A stretch of DNA of 64,000 nt, taken from NCBI GenBank assembly GCA_036936605.1, contig JAUPFV010000004.1, positions 88,190,334 through 88,254,333 on the forward strand. The letters run 5' to 3'. Shown here piece after piece: positions 47,312 through 58,039 of this stretch. The stretch comes from Limnanthes douglasii subsp. nivea. Taxonomy: Eukaryota; Streptophyta; Magnoliopsida; Brassicales; Limnanthaceae. Position 1 is the stretch's first letter; each line of letters starts with the position of its first letter. The translations under genes were made by a program, and so were the position numbers. The notes under the pieces are model-generated. The model was not told where the DNA came from, ran no database searches, and saw nothing but the letters and a program-made list of their open reading frames with translations.

Positions 47312-48749
47312 GAGTCGGGTTTAAAGGTAATAAGGAAGTATAAAGTTACACTGATAGCTAAAAAAATAGTTTAACCTTAAATTGTAAATAGTATTCTAAA
47401 TGGTTTACTTTTCACACGTGAGTTATTTATAAGCTAACAATCATGATTAGTTACCGGAGTTGGTCAATTGTGAGTTATTTATAAGCTACCAATCATGATT
47501 AGTTACCGGAGTTGGTCAATTGTGTCAAAACAATTATTGGTGTTATTTTGTATCAAAACGGTCACTTGTATTGCATTCATGGTCACTTTGTTGGTATCTT
47601 ATTTGCATATGTGTCACCGCGAATGATCACACATGCAATAAAATACCAATAAAAAACTCACATTTTTCATACAAATGTAACATCATTGGCTCTTTTGATA
47701 AAATGCTTAATTCTGGTGACTAATCATAATTTTTAATCGTTACTTGTACGACACAAAGAATTAGGATTTCTAACTTATCCCAATATTTTACCAAATCACA
47801 ACCCTAAAATCTATGAGTGTGATCCATAAATTGAAAACACGAATTCAATTTTCAAATATGAGACAAAGATAAATAAAAATCTTATAATATTATATTAAGT
47901 GCTACAATGTAGCGAATTCTCTTTATATCATTCGTAATAAAAATATTTCACTTTAATTCATATACATAAAATATATAATAAATAAATACATAAAATATTG
48001 AATAAAAATTCTAAACATAAATAGTATATTTATTCTTGGCATTGAATTTGGTAGCAAAGCAAGAATTTTTTATGACCAACCATCAATCTCATTCCTAGTG
48101 CAGGTTTCGTACGCTTTGAAATTTTTATTGAAATTATTTTCACCAAGAAACCTCTTCAAAACAATAACATGAACACTATCAGCCAAATTCAATAAGACAC
48201 ATCAAACTTTATACTGTGAAAAACTATAGTACTCCAAATTATTAGGTATAACAAGCTTTGAGGGTTCATCAATAAAGATAGACTATGCCCTCTAAAGCTC
48301 ACAACATAATCAAATGACAACATTATAGATATTAGGATTATGAAATTTGGTAAGTCAAGGAACAACTTTTATTAGGCTGGCTCTATAGAAATATAAGCGT
48401 TAAAATAACATCTAAGTTAATACAAGAGGAAAAGTCTAATGACTTATGAGATGTAGTCACAAGGTTGTTTGGTTCCCACACCATAATTACCCCATCAAAT
48501 ACGAGTTCTAAAGAACGAGAAATGATACCTCAACAATGGAGCATTATCTAAACAAAATGAAGACTATTACAGACAACCTAATTCTAGCAGGAAGTCCAAT
48601 CACACTAAAAGAACATGGTGACATAATTTTTAGATGATTTAGACTATAATTACACTCCTCTTGTAGTATGCTTGGCTGATAATGAGTTCCTAAACTAGTT
48701 TGACTAGTAAAATTATCTATTAACATTCAGGATTAGGCTTGATCAACAA
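47312..48749. other. Non-coding spacer with 52-bp duplication
   Basis: No gene. Two 52-bp copies lie at 47418-47469 and 47470-47521 (gtgagttatttataagctaa, then ccaatcatgattagttaccg in the second). A 20-bp inverted repeat (ggtatcttatttgcatatgt against acacatgcaataaaatacc) spans 47592-47651. The rest is AT-rich, with weak copia-like gag debris from about 48060. Confidence 0.6.
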
Positions 48750-50900
48750 ACATGTATCACGAATTCCATGCCAAACCTAAATCTTAGGTCAGCCAACTAC
48801 CTTAGAAACAACAATGAAAGAAAATTCCAAAACAACAATGCATTCAGAGGATAAAGCAAGAACTATATAGGACAATGAAGAAACAACTACTCTTACAAAA
48901 ATTTCAGAGGGAGAAATAAATACTCAAATAACTATAAAGCCCGAGATTTTAGAGGTGGAAAAGAATGAAGGTATACTCCAAATAAACCAACCTGTCAAAT
49001 ATGTGGCAGTGATAGTCATATTGGAGCAGTATGCTTCTTCACCCATCATACATGGGTTCTGCTCCAGATGACTAATCAAAGAGTGACTCAAATTAAGAAA
49101 CATAAATGGTGGCTTAAGACCAGCGGAATGAAAGTTCTTGATATGTTGAAATTGGAGCCAACCACCACGTCATAGGAAATGAAAACTTAATGAATCATAA
49201 ATAAGAATAGACCGGTAAGAAGTCGAATACTGTTACAAGTAGTGAAATTAACTATTGAACATACAACTTCAGACCTGTAAAAGTAGATCTTTAATCCTAA
49301 ATAATAATTTGCACACTTATAATATTATTAAAAACCTAATACATGTCTCTTAAATAAGTAAACATAATGTTTTATACAATTTTATCATTATGATTTTTTT
49401 GTCAATATTTAATATCATATGGAAGGTTATTCTCAAAGAAAGATCTGAGAATGACTTGTATAAGATTGTAGACTCTTTAAGTTTTCAATCCACAGTTCCC
49501 AAATTTATAAATGTCTAATCATGGATCTCTAGTGTTGAGCCTAGTGTCAATTTGTCTAAGTTCATTTTTTCTAATTAACCTAAAAGAAGTTGGCATATAA
49601 GGTTCCGCCATCACACCAATATAGTATTGTCTGTGATCCTAAATCAATACAATCTTTCAAGGTTTTTAAACAAATATATATATATAATTATGTGACTCTT
49701 GTAAAATTGGTAATACATGTCTCTTAAATAAGTAAACATAATGTTTTATACAATTTTATCATTATGATTGTTTTGTCAATATTTAATATCATATGGAAGG
49801 TTATTCTCAAAGGAAGATCTGAGAATGACTTGTATAAGATTGTAGACTCTTTAAGTTTTCAATCCACAGTTCCCAAATTTATAAATGTCTAATCATGGAT
49901 CTCTAGTGTTGAGCCTAGTGTCAATCTGTCTAAGTTCATTTTTTCTAATTAACCTAAAAGAAGTTGGCATATAAGGTTCCGCCATCACACCAGTATAGTA
50001 TTGTCTGTGATCCTAAATCAATACAATCTTTCAAGGTTTTTAAACAAAGATATATAATTATGTGACTTTTGTAAAATGAGTAATTATCACTTCCTACCTG
50101 TGACTCTAAAAGTTCTCATATCGTAGACTTAACACAGATTGACTTGCGGAGACCCTCTCTCATTAAATATCACTTAAGATTTAAATACTACATTCATTTT
50201 ATAGACGACTTCACCAGACATACATAGATTTACACTGACCAGAGAAAATATGAAGCATTTTTTACCTTCATTTAATTTAAACAACTTGTTGAAAATATTT
50301 GTGAAATAATAAATAAGATACTTCAATCTAGAATTCATCATAAAATTTCATGCCCCACACTTTAACCCAAAATGGAAGGACAAAAAACAACATTGATACA
50401 TAATTGAATAAGTTGGACCATTTCAGCTCAAACAATTCTACCATGATAATATATGATTGAAGCCTCTCTCACAACTATTTTCTTAATAAATAGACTATTG
50501 ACATTATTTTTGAATAACTTTTCACCTATTGAGACTCCCGTGAATTTATTTTATAAAAAATTAGACTACTTTTATTTGGAAACATTTGGCTATTTATGCT
50601 TTCCCTGCCTCAGACTCTATAAGCCCCATAAGTTCTAATTTCACTCTTAAATATACATTTGTCTAAGATACATCAATATCCATAAAGAGTAAAAAGGTCT
50701 TAGCCGTAGTGGCATACTCTATATTTCTAGGGACATGGTTTCTGTTGAAAATGAATTTCCCATTTTCCTCTAAATTCCTATACAATTGAATTTCTCTAGA
50801 GTCTGTTGAAATTCCTATACTGTCTCATTTTCATATAACAAAGTATCAAATACCATAAGGTTTTCTTATTTTAAAGAGAAAATCACTAGATCTCTCACAT
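48750..50900 (+). pseudogene. Decayed copia gag-integrase region
   Basis: A gag zinc knuckle reads CQICGSDSHIGAVC (about 48992-49035). Integrase pieces follow: HFIDDFTRHT (about 50195-50225), KYEAFFTFI (50245-50270), FLINRLLTLFLNNFSPIETP (50470-50530) and ETFGYLCFPCLRLYKPHKF (50580-50636). Stops and frameshifts are frequent. The region from 49339 is lengthened by a 373-bp tandem duplication. No 5' LTR was found. Confidence 0.7.
49339..50083 (+). repeat. 373-bp tandem duplication, nearly identical
   Basis: Units 49339-49711 and 49712-50083 (each starting aatacatgtctcttaaataa and ending gtaaaat) differ at only a handful of bases, including the length of a TATA run. They are much more alike than the LTR pairs nearby, so the duplication is young relative to the decayed copia sequence it sits in. 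Confidence 0.9.
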
Positions 50901-51559
50901 GTGCATGATACTCCATACATTCCAATTTAGCTGACACAAGTAGACATAACACAAATTCAACTAAGTTCACATGAACATAAAATAAATACACACAGACACA
51001 CACTCCATCATTTCTAAAACCAAACAACCACAAACCATATCGAATACCAACTACCAGTCACACTACCAGAAAATATCTTATTATCACATACAAAACCATC
51101 ACAATAGCACAACCACAATCAAAACAAACATCCTCAAACCCACAATATTTAATTATGCATCAATGAAAACAATTAAATCAATAAATAACCTCACCACTTT
51201 ATGCCAATCATAGTTAAAAACATAAACTTTCACCTACAGTCAAAACTTTATAAATTAATACTTTGTAAATTAATAACCTCAATAAGATTAATAATTTGTT
51301 TAGTTCCAATATGGAGCTAGTACAAAATTGGACACCAATCGATTGAATAATAAGATAATAATTATTTCAAAATTCTAATGTATATATATTATTTTGGGTA
51401 TGTAAATGATATTATTTTGAACATAAACAATACAAGACATCTATAAATATTCATACAACATCTAGATACCATTTTTTCACGAACAAACCTTTGTCACATT
51501 CGCATATTCCCGGGCATAAAAGTTCAAAAAGACATTATTGGGTTCTATTTGACTCAAAC
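50901..51559. other. AC- and AT-rich non-coding stretch
   Basis: A CA-rich run (50990-51060, acacacagacacacactcc) is followed by AT-rich DNA with a short repeated taaattaatactttgtaaat (51248-51268). No coding signal. Confidence 0.6.
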
Positions 51560-52295
51560 TAGATACATAAATGACTTACTCTTACACGAGAGTTTATCCA
51601 AATTTAAGCCATGTTCCATTCCATGGTAGTTGGCCAACCTCCTTCAATTCATGATGACACCCCTCTTTCAAAAGCCATCAATTACACAAATATGTTAGGG
51701 TCTCTGTAATATCTATTGTAAAATCGATCTGACATGTTTTCCATTGTACACAAGCTCAGTCAATTTCAACAAACTCCAACTACAATAAATCGGCAATATG
51801 TAAAATATGTGTTAAAATACTTGTCTAACACTTATTACGTTACACTCCACATCAATTGAGCTTTGATATTCATTTATATGGGGTCTCAAACATTGCTTGA
51901 GCTACTTTCCATGATGAAATATGCTATGTTGGAGGATATTGCATTTTTTGGTGACACTCTCATTAGTTGGTCGTCCAAAAAATAACAAGTGGTGTCTCAT
52001 TCTAGCATTGCGTTAATATAGAGCTTTAACCCATCTATATGCATAATTGATATGGCTCAAATCGTTTTTCACCGAGCTTAGCTTCCCTCTTCCTCGTACT
52101 TCGATTATATGATGTGATACTTGAATAACCAATTCATTAGTCTCAAATCCTGTTTTATATATGTGTACAAAGCACATAAAATTGACTTTCATTTTGTACG
52201 TGACCAAATCTTAAAAAGATCTATTGACATCCAATTTATGCCATCGCACATTATAACAGTTTATTCCCACGATTCATCTTTTGTTGGAGACAAAT
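51560..52295 (+). pseudogene. copia RNase H and pol end
   Basis: Reads CIFFGDTLISWSSKK then QVVSHSSIA (about 51940-52015), ELxWLKSFFTEL (52035-52075) and HKIDFHFVRDQILKRSIDIQ then FMPSH (52172-52245), the standard end of copia pol. It runs directly into the LTR at 52296, so it belonged to an autonomous copia element of the same family whose front part is missing or displaced. Confidence 0.75.
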
Positions 52296-52454
52296 TGTTG
52301 AATAATTAGATATGAGTTAGTTGATTATGCCTCATATATAATACCTATTATTCATTCATGTAACAACCACAACAATATAATATCAATAAAACTATATCTT
52401 TCTTTTTCTCTCATTCTTCTCTTATCACTAGTTCTCTAACATTCAATAACTACA
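52296..52454 (+). repeat. First LTR of the gene-capture element
   Basis: 159 bp, TG...CA. It follows an RNase H end and precedes a primer-binding site, so it works structurally both as a 3' and as a 5' LTR. Confidence 0.85.
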
Positions 52455-52472
52455 ATATGGTATCAAAGCAGG
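52455..52472 (+). other. Primer-binding site of the gene-capture element
   Basis: atatggtatcaaagcagg, complementary type for initiator methionine tRNA, as usual for copia elements (TGGTATCAGAGC class). Confidence 0.75.
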
Positions 52473-52555
52473 TTCTTGCTCAAAAACCTTATTAATTATT
52501 CAATAAAAAATAAAATGGATAAAAGAAGATGAAGATTGAATCTTACAAAATATAG

Positions 52556-52985
52556 TACTCTTCAAAATTGCTTACATTGCCTACCCTTTTAATGCTTGGT
52601 CGTGTAGCTTCACTTCCCATCATCGTTGTGAATTTTTACATAAGTTATTGGTGGGCCAGAACTACAACAACTAGTATCTTTATTGTTGCTGCAATTATAG
52701 ACTGGCTAGATGGCTATCTCACAAGAAAGATGAGGTTAGCATCTGCCTTCGGTGCATTTTTGAATCCAGTAGCAGACAAGCTTCGGCATTGTTCTTGTTG
52801 TGTACAAAACCTGTTAAAGGTTGTGCATTTGGAGAAAATCCATGGATTTTGACTATACCTTCAATTTCAATAATTGGTAAGGAGATAACAGTGTCTGCAA
52901 TCAGGGAATGAGCTACTTCATAAAATAGTAATAAGCTTTTAAAAGCTGTTGCTGTGAGTAGGGTTGGGAAGTGTAAAATTGGCCA
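52556..52985 (+). pseudogene. Captured phosphatidylglycerophosphate synthase piece
   Basis: Reads KLLTLPTLLMLGRVASLPII and IIDWLDGYLTRKMRLASAFG, then after a frameshift LTIPSISIIGKEITVSAIRE, the order found in plant PGP synthase (PGP1), which makes the precursor of phosphatidylglycerol in plastids and mitochondria. The CDP-alcohol phosphotransferase motif D-x2-D-G-x2-A-R-x8-G-x3-D-x3-D is damaged: Ala to Thr in DGYLTR and the first late Asp to Asn in GAFLNPVAD. There are no introns within it. A TGG-to-TGA stop follows SAIRE. It is a non-functional capture. Confidence 0.85.
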
Positions 52986-53465
52986 AAACTATAAAATATT
53001 GACGAATTGAGAGGAGGATGATGCAAGCTTGTTTCTCGGTGTTGTACCGATACGAAGATTGCTTTGGATTTCACTGCTTTTGCTGTTTTGATATGTTGGT
53101 TTTTGGATCAGCCTTCTTGGTAATATAAAAAAACTTTCTTAATTATTTCTGAAAATTTTAATTTAATTATTTCTTAGGAAAGATATACGAGAAGACGAAG
53201 TGATATCGAACTACATGTAATTTTTTCAATGATATTTTTGCAATATGGGAATATCAAGAAACTGCTTGGATTTGGTCGTTTTTCGTTGAATATTTCGGGT
53301 GCTTTTTTACTTTTTTCGAATGTTATAGCTACAATTGAACTACTACACATGTTTGTAGTAATGATGATAAGATGTGTACGGGTGATACATTTGTTTGATA
53401 AGTGGGGTTACCGCTTGTTTTTTAGGTGATAATATTTTTTTGCCTTATGTTAAAATAAAAAAGGG
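52986..53465 (+). other. Unassigned part of the capture mosaic
   Basis: Contains a short open frame at 53229-53429 (IATIELLHMFVVMMIRCVRV) that I cannot assign. It may be another host-gene piece, possibly upstream sequence of the PPR fragment that follows. Confidence 0.4.
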
Positions 53466-53545
53466 TTCCGTTCGATGAGATGCATGAAAGAAGTTTTATT
53501 TCTTGGACGGTGCTCATGTCTGGATATGCGAAAAAAAATATTCTA
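53466..53545 (+). pseudogene. Captured PPR-protein piece
   Basis: Reads FDEMHERSFISWTVLMSGYA, matching the V-F-D-E-M-P-E-R-x-x-x-S-W-x-x-x-I-x-G-Y-x-x repeat of PLS-type pentatricopeptide proteins (organellar RNA processing). It covers only about one repeat; the assignment rests on that signature. Confidence 0.6.
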
Positions 53546-53613
53546 ATGGTTTCGGCGGGTTGATGAAAGAAATAAGGATTTTGCGGAATGTAGTACATGG
53601 TCATGCTGCAATA

Positions 53614-53965
53614 GTCATAGGAGAATTAGGACTCCTAATTGTTGTCAAGATTCTATTGGTTGCATTAGTGGGTAGAGCTTTTGGTGTTTCACTCATATCT
53701 GCCATAAGGGTTGGTCTACTGCTAGCTTTGGGTGGAGAATTTGCATTTGTGGCTTTTGTTGAAGTTGTTAACCATGATATAATATCTTTTTAACTTTTAT
53801 CCTTGCTGCTTCTTGTGTTGGGGATATCAATGGCCATAACGCCATGGCTAGCTGCTGGAGGCCAGCAACTGGCCTCGCGATATAAATTGTATGATGTTTA
53901 CAGTGTACTACCCATAAATAATGAGACTGATGATTTGTAAGGTCATATAATTATCTATAGGTTTG
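53614..53965 (+). pseudogene. Captured K+ efflux antiporter (KEA) piece
   Basis: Reads GELGLLIVVKILLVALVGRA, SLISAIRVGLLLALGGEFAF and, after a stop at 53791, GISMAITPWLAAGGQQLASR and NNETDDL then GHIII. It spans the last membrane helices of the CPA2 antiporter domain and the beginning of the KTN NAD-binding domain of chloroplast KEA1/KEA2-type proteins. It is intronless over a region that should contain introns in the host gene (inference). It is broken by two stops. Confidence 0.85.
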
Positions 53966-54290
53966 GACTACTATTTCGTTCATGAAGGCCCTGGTGTTCT
54001 TGCGATGTCGATTATGCCTTACCAATATGAAATGGGTTTTGTTGATGTTTTGCAAAAGAAACATGGAGCATGGACGTACACATAAATGGTTATATATCTT
54101 GAAGGATGTGAAAGTGAGAGTGTTTTCCAACGAATAATGCCAGAAGATCTGAAAGTTTATGTATCAACTCCTTCAAATGCACAAGCGAGTAGCTTTGACG
54201 GGTTCTTCTAGTATGCTGCTGCCCTATCAGACACATTGGGTGTCCTAATCCGGGTACTATATCTTGACCGTAGTTCATGTGAGAAATGTG
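53966..54290 (+). pseudogene. Captured legumain (vacuolar processing enzyme) piece
   Basis: In one frame reads YFVHEGPGVLAMSIMPYQYE, GFVDVLQKKHG, a stop, then [20 protein letters not shown] and [15 protein letters not shown]. These are the catalytic His block (family D-H-G-G-P-G) and catalytic Cys block (E-A-C-E-S-G-S) of the C13 protease legumain, which activates vacuolar proteins. The join with the KEA piece is immediate, near 53960-53970. Confidence 0.8.
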
Positions 54291-54754
54291 GTGTTAGTGT
54301 AATCATCATGACTTCATTTCAACTTCTTCCAATGGTACAGCTGAAATCACTTATTTTATTACCTTGTTATATCGTCTAGGTCACTACGACATTATCTACC
54401 CAAAATTGGATTTTGAGCATCTGTGACATTCAAAAGTTTTTGGTTTAAAAAATTGGAATTGAAGATAATTGATGTGTTGATGAGGTAGATGCCTTTATCA
54501 TTCGTGCTATAGTTGTGGTGATTCCAAACGACGTGTTATCATATGTTTTGTTTGAGCGGTGTTGAAGCAAATTACAACGAGAGTTACTGTTATAGCTATC
54601 GACCGACTTGGAAAGATACCTCTACAACTTGGTGGTGCTGTAAAAAAGTGTGTCGAATACCTAAGGTTAGAAAAACCATGATCCCTCATATGTCTATTCC
54701 GTTATTGTTCAAGACGAGCCTTCGCGATAACTTTAGGTCTTGTCTTAAAGAGGA
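54291..54754 (+). other. Last, unassigned part of the capture mosaic
   Basis: A frame at 54560-54680 reads TTRVTVIAIDRLGKIPLQLG, then GAVKKCVEYLRLEKP, which looks like genuine protein but matches no family I can name. It is probably a fifth captured host piece. It ends at the purine tract before the second LTR. Confidence 0.45.
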
Positions 54755-54957
54755 TGTTGAGTAATTAGATAGGAGTTAGTTGATTAGGCCACCTATATAA
54801 GACCTATCAATTATATTAGTTTGTTGATTAGGCCTCCTATATAAGACCTATCATTCATTCATGTAACAACCACAATAATATAGCATAAATAAAATTATCT
54901 TTTTCTTTTCTCTCATTCTTCTCTCCATCGCTAGTTCTTCGACATTTAAGAACTACA
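54755..54957 (+). repeat. Second LTR of the gene-capture element
   Basis: 203 bp; longer than the first LTR because ttgattaggcc-cctatataagacctatca is present twice (about 54781-54809 and 54825-54853), duplicating the TATA region. Confidence 0.85.
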
Positions 54958-55406
54958 ACACAAACTCGACCTGTCATCCTTTCGTTTGAATGAGACTATT
55001 TGATAAGGATATAGAATGTTGCATGCTTAAATGTAATGAATTAGAGTCTTATATGATAAATAGTAAAGTTGAAAGATAGGTTTTAGATTGTTAGGAAAGA
55101 TGGCGGGCTAAAGTGCAATTAACCTATTTTTGTAACTAATTCAGTTACACTAAGTATGAACACCTATAAATAAAGGTTGAGCCTTTTAATACAAGGGATA
55201 ATACTTTCTTAAGCTAAGACTACTTTGTCACTTATATTTTCTCTCTCTAAAATCAAACTCTTTCTTTCTAACTTTCAAGAACTAAATTCACAGATATCAA
55301 ATTGGCGACCAAAACGGGAGATTTCTATTGATCAGTACCTAGATTTCGTAATCTAAAACCAGAGAAAATCGGATTCCTGATCAGTTACAATTTTTCTTGA
55401 TTTATA

Positions 55407-56880
55407 ATGGAGCCATGGAAAGAAGATGGTCCTTTGGTTTGAAAAGCGATCGAGACTTTGAGGCCAAATTTGCAAAGAGGAGAGAATGACGATGATCAAA
55501 TTCCAATCCAACAGACTCCTTCAGACATCAAAGCTCGAATGAATCAGTTGCTGGATAAAATCACTGCCCTAAATGATATTATGTTCAAAGAGAGAAAAAT
55601 ATTTAGTTAGTTAGACTTAAATCTGAGGTGCGACAAGTTGAAGAACAATACGATGAGGTAAATCAATTTGGTCGATTCAAATCGACCAAAAGAAAAATCA
55701 TTTTGAGCCTGAAAATGAGCATCATACTTTAAGAAAATAAAGAAAATACAAATATAAGTATATTACATTAAGTGATGATGGATTTGATAGCTCGGATATT
55801 GAAGAAGTGACATCTAACAAAAAGAGATATCGAGAATCTTCAAAAGGAGAAGAAGGAAGTCGGCCCCGAAAATCACGTAAGAAAAACAAGTAAAAAGAGA
55901 TAATATACCTTATTATGTACGAGAAACAAAGTGGTGAAAGTGGAATACATCTAACAAATACACAGGTTTAGATGATCGGAGAATATGACTAGTATGTGCA
56001 AGGAGTCGACTAGAGAAATTATCCTCGAACAACTGAGATGAGGTCTATTACTCTTCCAAAACGGTTCGATATCTCTAAAGTCAAAATATTCGATAAGATG
56101 CAAGATTCAACTGATCACATCGAACAGTTTAAAAAGTATATGATGAATTTTGAAGATGAAGATAGGCTGGTATGCATAGTTTTTTCTCAGACATACAATG
56201 GTACACCATTAAAGTGGTATAACGGGATTCCGAGGACATTTATTTCCAACTTTATAAATTTATATACAACTTTTTGATGATAATTTGTTGGAAGTAAGGA
56301 AATGAGTGTGAATGGAGACACGATAATACAATATAAAAACATCGTGGGAGAAAAATTAAAGGATTATACAAAACGTTTTGTGTTGACAAAATCAGGATTG
56401 GATAATTGTGAAGAGTTAGTTGCTATGGCTATATTTTGACAAGGGTTACTGTCAAAGGATTAGCAAATGAAACAATAAAAAAGAGGTCTTTCACTTTTAG
56501 AGCATTGATTTCTCAAATTGATGATCAAATTAAATTGGAAGAATCGACCAGTGTTCGAGGAGCAGTTGGACCTAGTCAAAAGAATTCGGGGCAAGTGTCA
56601 AATAACGAAGGACACTCTTCGAATTATCAGCCACCTCGCCCAAGGAATAACAATAATTTTCTTCCTCGAACTGGAGGGTATCAAACTCAGCCTACATGTT
56701 ATTAGTTTCATAGACCAAGGCCAAACCAATGGATAAGTCCAGAGTACTATACTGATTTGACTAAGAATGTTGGTGCAATTTCAGAAAAGGTCACGCGTTA
56801 TGTGAGCTTTAAAAAGCCAGTTTCAATAAATAGACCAAAGGAAGAGCAAAACAACATATTTTTGAAAGTATCATAATGAT
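55407..56880 (+). pseudogene. gag of Tat element 2
   Basis: ATG at 55407 (MEPWKEDG), with an early stop at 55440. The core reads RSITLPKRFDISKVKIFDKM, HIEQFKKYMMNFEDEDRLVC and SQTYNGTPLKWYNGIPRTFI (56041-56250). A hydrophilic, Asn-rich tail follows to about 56700, then WISPEYYTDLTKNVGAISEK (about 56733-56790), the segment before the zinc block. Confidence 0.8.
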
Positions 56881-57038
56881 ATTGGGCATGACAACGCAGA
56901 TTTCATTGATTTAAATAATGAGCTACGGGTTCTGATAGAAAATGGCAAGTTAGTTTCTTTTGTTAAAAGTTAAAGTAGTGGTTTGAAAACTCCATATACT
57001 TCAACACAACAGACGGCCAATCCAGATTAAAGGGAAGA

Positions 57039-57826
57039 ATGTCCATTGATGTTCAAGATTCTAAGTGTGAGGAATTTGATGCGGCTTCAAAATATTTGGA
57101 TGTTGATCCGGATCGGTTGATTTTGATGGTTGTAGATGAACCAGTTGAACAAGGACGGAGTCAAAGTTTGTGTAAGTATTTTGAATCCTTAGAAATTTGT
57201 GGGGGAGACTCTATGACTGAAAATATTAATTTCTCTAGGAAGAGACATGTGGTGAATCTAACTACTCAAAAATATGGGAGGATGTCTACACATCTGTATG
57301 GAAAAATGATACTTTTTTTATTCTTTTCGATTAGGATGATTTGAAGGGTATTTCAAGACCTCTTGAAGATGCAGTGGTTATCAGAGTGGAAATAACTGGA
57401 ATGGAAATTCGACGTGTTCCAATAGATATATGAATTTCTGCGAACGTATTGTTTAAATCCACTTATGATAACATGCAAAATCCACGTCGAGTTTGTCAAT
57501 TAGAGCGTACTATAATTGGATTTACAGGTGTAACAGCTCAAGTTATTGGAGAATTCGAGGGTGAGTTTTGTTTGCGGAAATGGCCTTTTGAGAAGAAGGT
57601 TCAAGATTTATTCATGATAGTGGATTTTTCGACGCGTTATAATGCTAGTTTTGGAATATCATGGCTTTCGAGGATGTATGCAGTTGTTTCCACGGTTCAT
57701 CAGTTTCTGAAGTATGTCACTAGAAACTGTGTTAGGGTAGTACGAAGTGATCAGAAAGTAGCTAGGAAATGTTATACAACAACTCTTCGTATTCGAGGTC
57801 CTAATTATGAAGGTCGAATGGCTAAA
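57039..57826 (+). pseudogene. gag-protease region of Tat element 2
   Basis: FDAASKYLDVDPDRLILMVV (57078-57137) is the linker seen in the other copies. The protease active site is ruined: the frame reads PIDI, a TGA stop, then ISANVLF (57421-57455) where D-T-G-S-S is expected. The following block FCLRKWPFEKKVQDLFMIVD (57568-57627) is conserved. Confidence 0.8.
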
Positions 57827-58039
57827 TAACAATCAATGGGCTAACTTCAGATGAAGAAGAGGGAGTTGATGATCCGAAGGAAACCCCAAGTTCTTTAACA
57901 GTGAGTAAAATTATAGAAGAGTATCTTTTTTCTAATAAGTAGACTCTCCAAATAGGAACATTTCTGTCACCAACTTTGCATCATCAATTGTTACAATTTC
58001 TATTTGCTAATTTGGATATTTTCGCTTGGAAAACACAAG

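Larger units (their letters stand above)
52296..54957 (+). mobile_element. Non-autonomous copia element filled with host-gene pieces
   Basis: LTRs 52296-52454 and 54755-54957 share TGTTGA(A/G)TAATTAGATA..., cattcatgtaacaaccacaa and the end CTACA. Primer site atggtatcaaagcagg follows the first LTR (initiator-Met-tRNA type), and a purine tract aaagagga precedes the second. Between them there is no gag or pol; instead there are intronless pieces of at least four unrelated host genes in the same direction. Such transduction is known in maize Bs1 (established example). The flanks CAAAT and ACACA do not match, so the first LTR may be shared with the copia fragment upstream. Confidence 0.8.

Noticed and set aside
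47592..47651. Inverted repeat as a microRNA precursor
   Set aside because: Arms are only about 20 bp with bulges and a short loop, flanked by low-complexity AT DNA; there is no sign of conservation.
53966..54290. A functional legumain gene
   Set aside because: Only the catalytic-region piece is present, with a stop after WTYT, no start or signal peptide, and it lies between LTRs fused to a KEA piece.
52296..54957. Independent retrotransposition with its own target duplication
   Set aside because: The 5-bp flanks CAAAT and ACACA do not match, and the first LTR also terminates a copia pol end, so a shared LTR or recombination product is likelier than a simple solo insertion.
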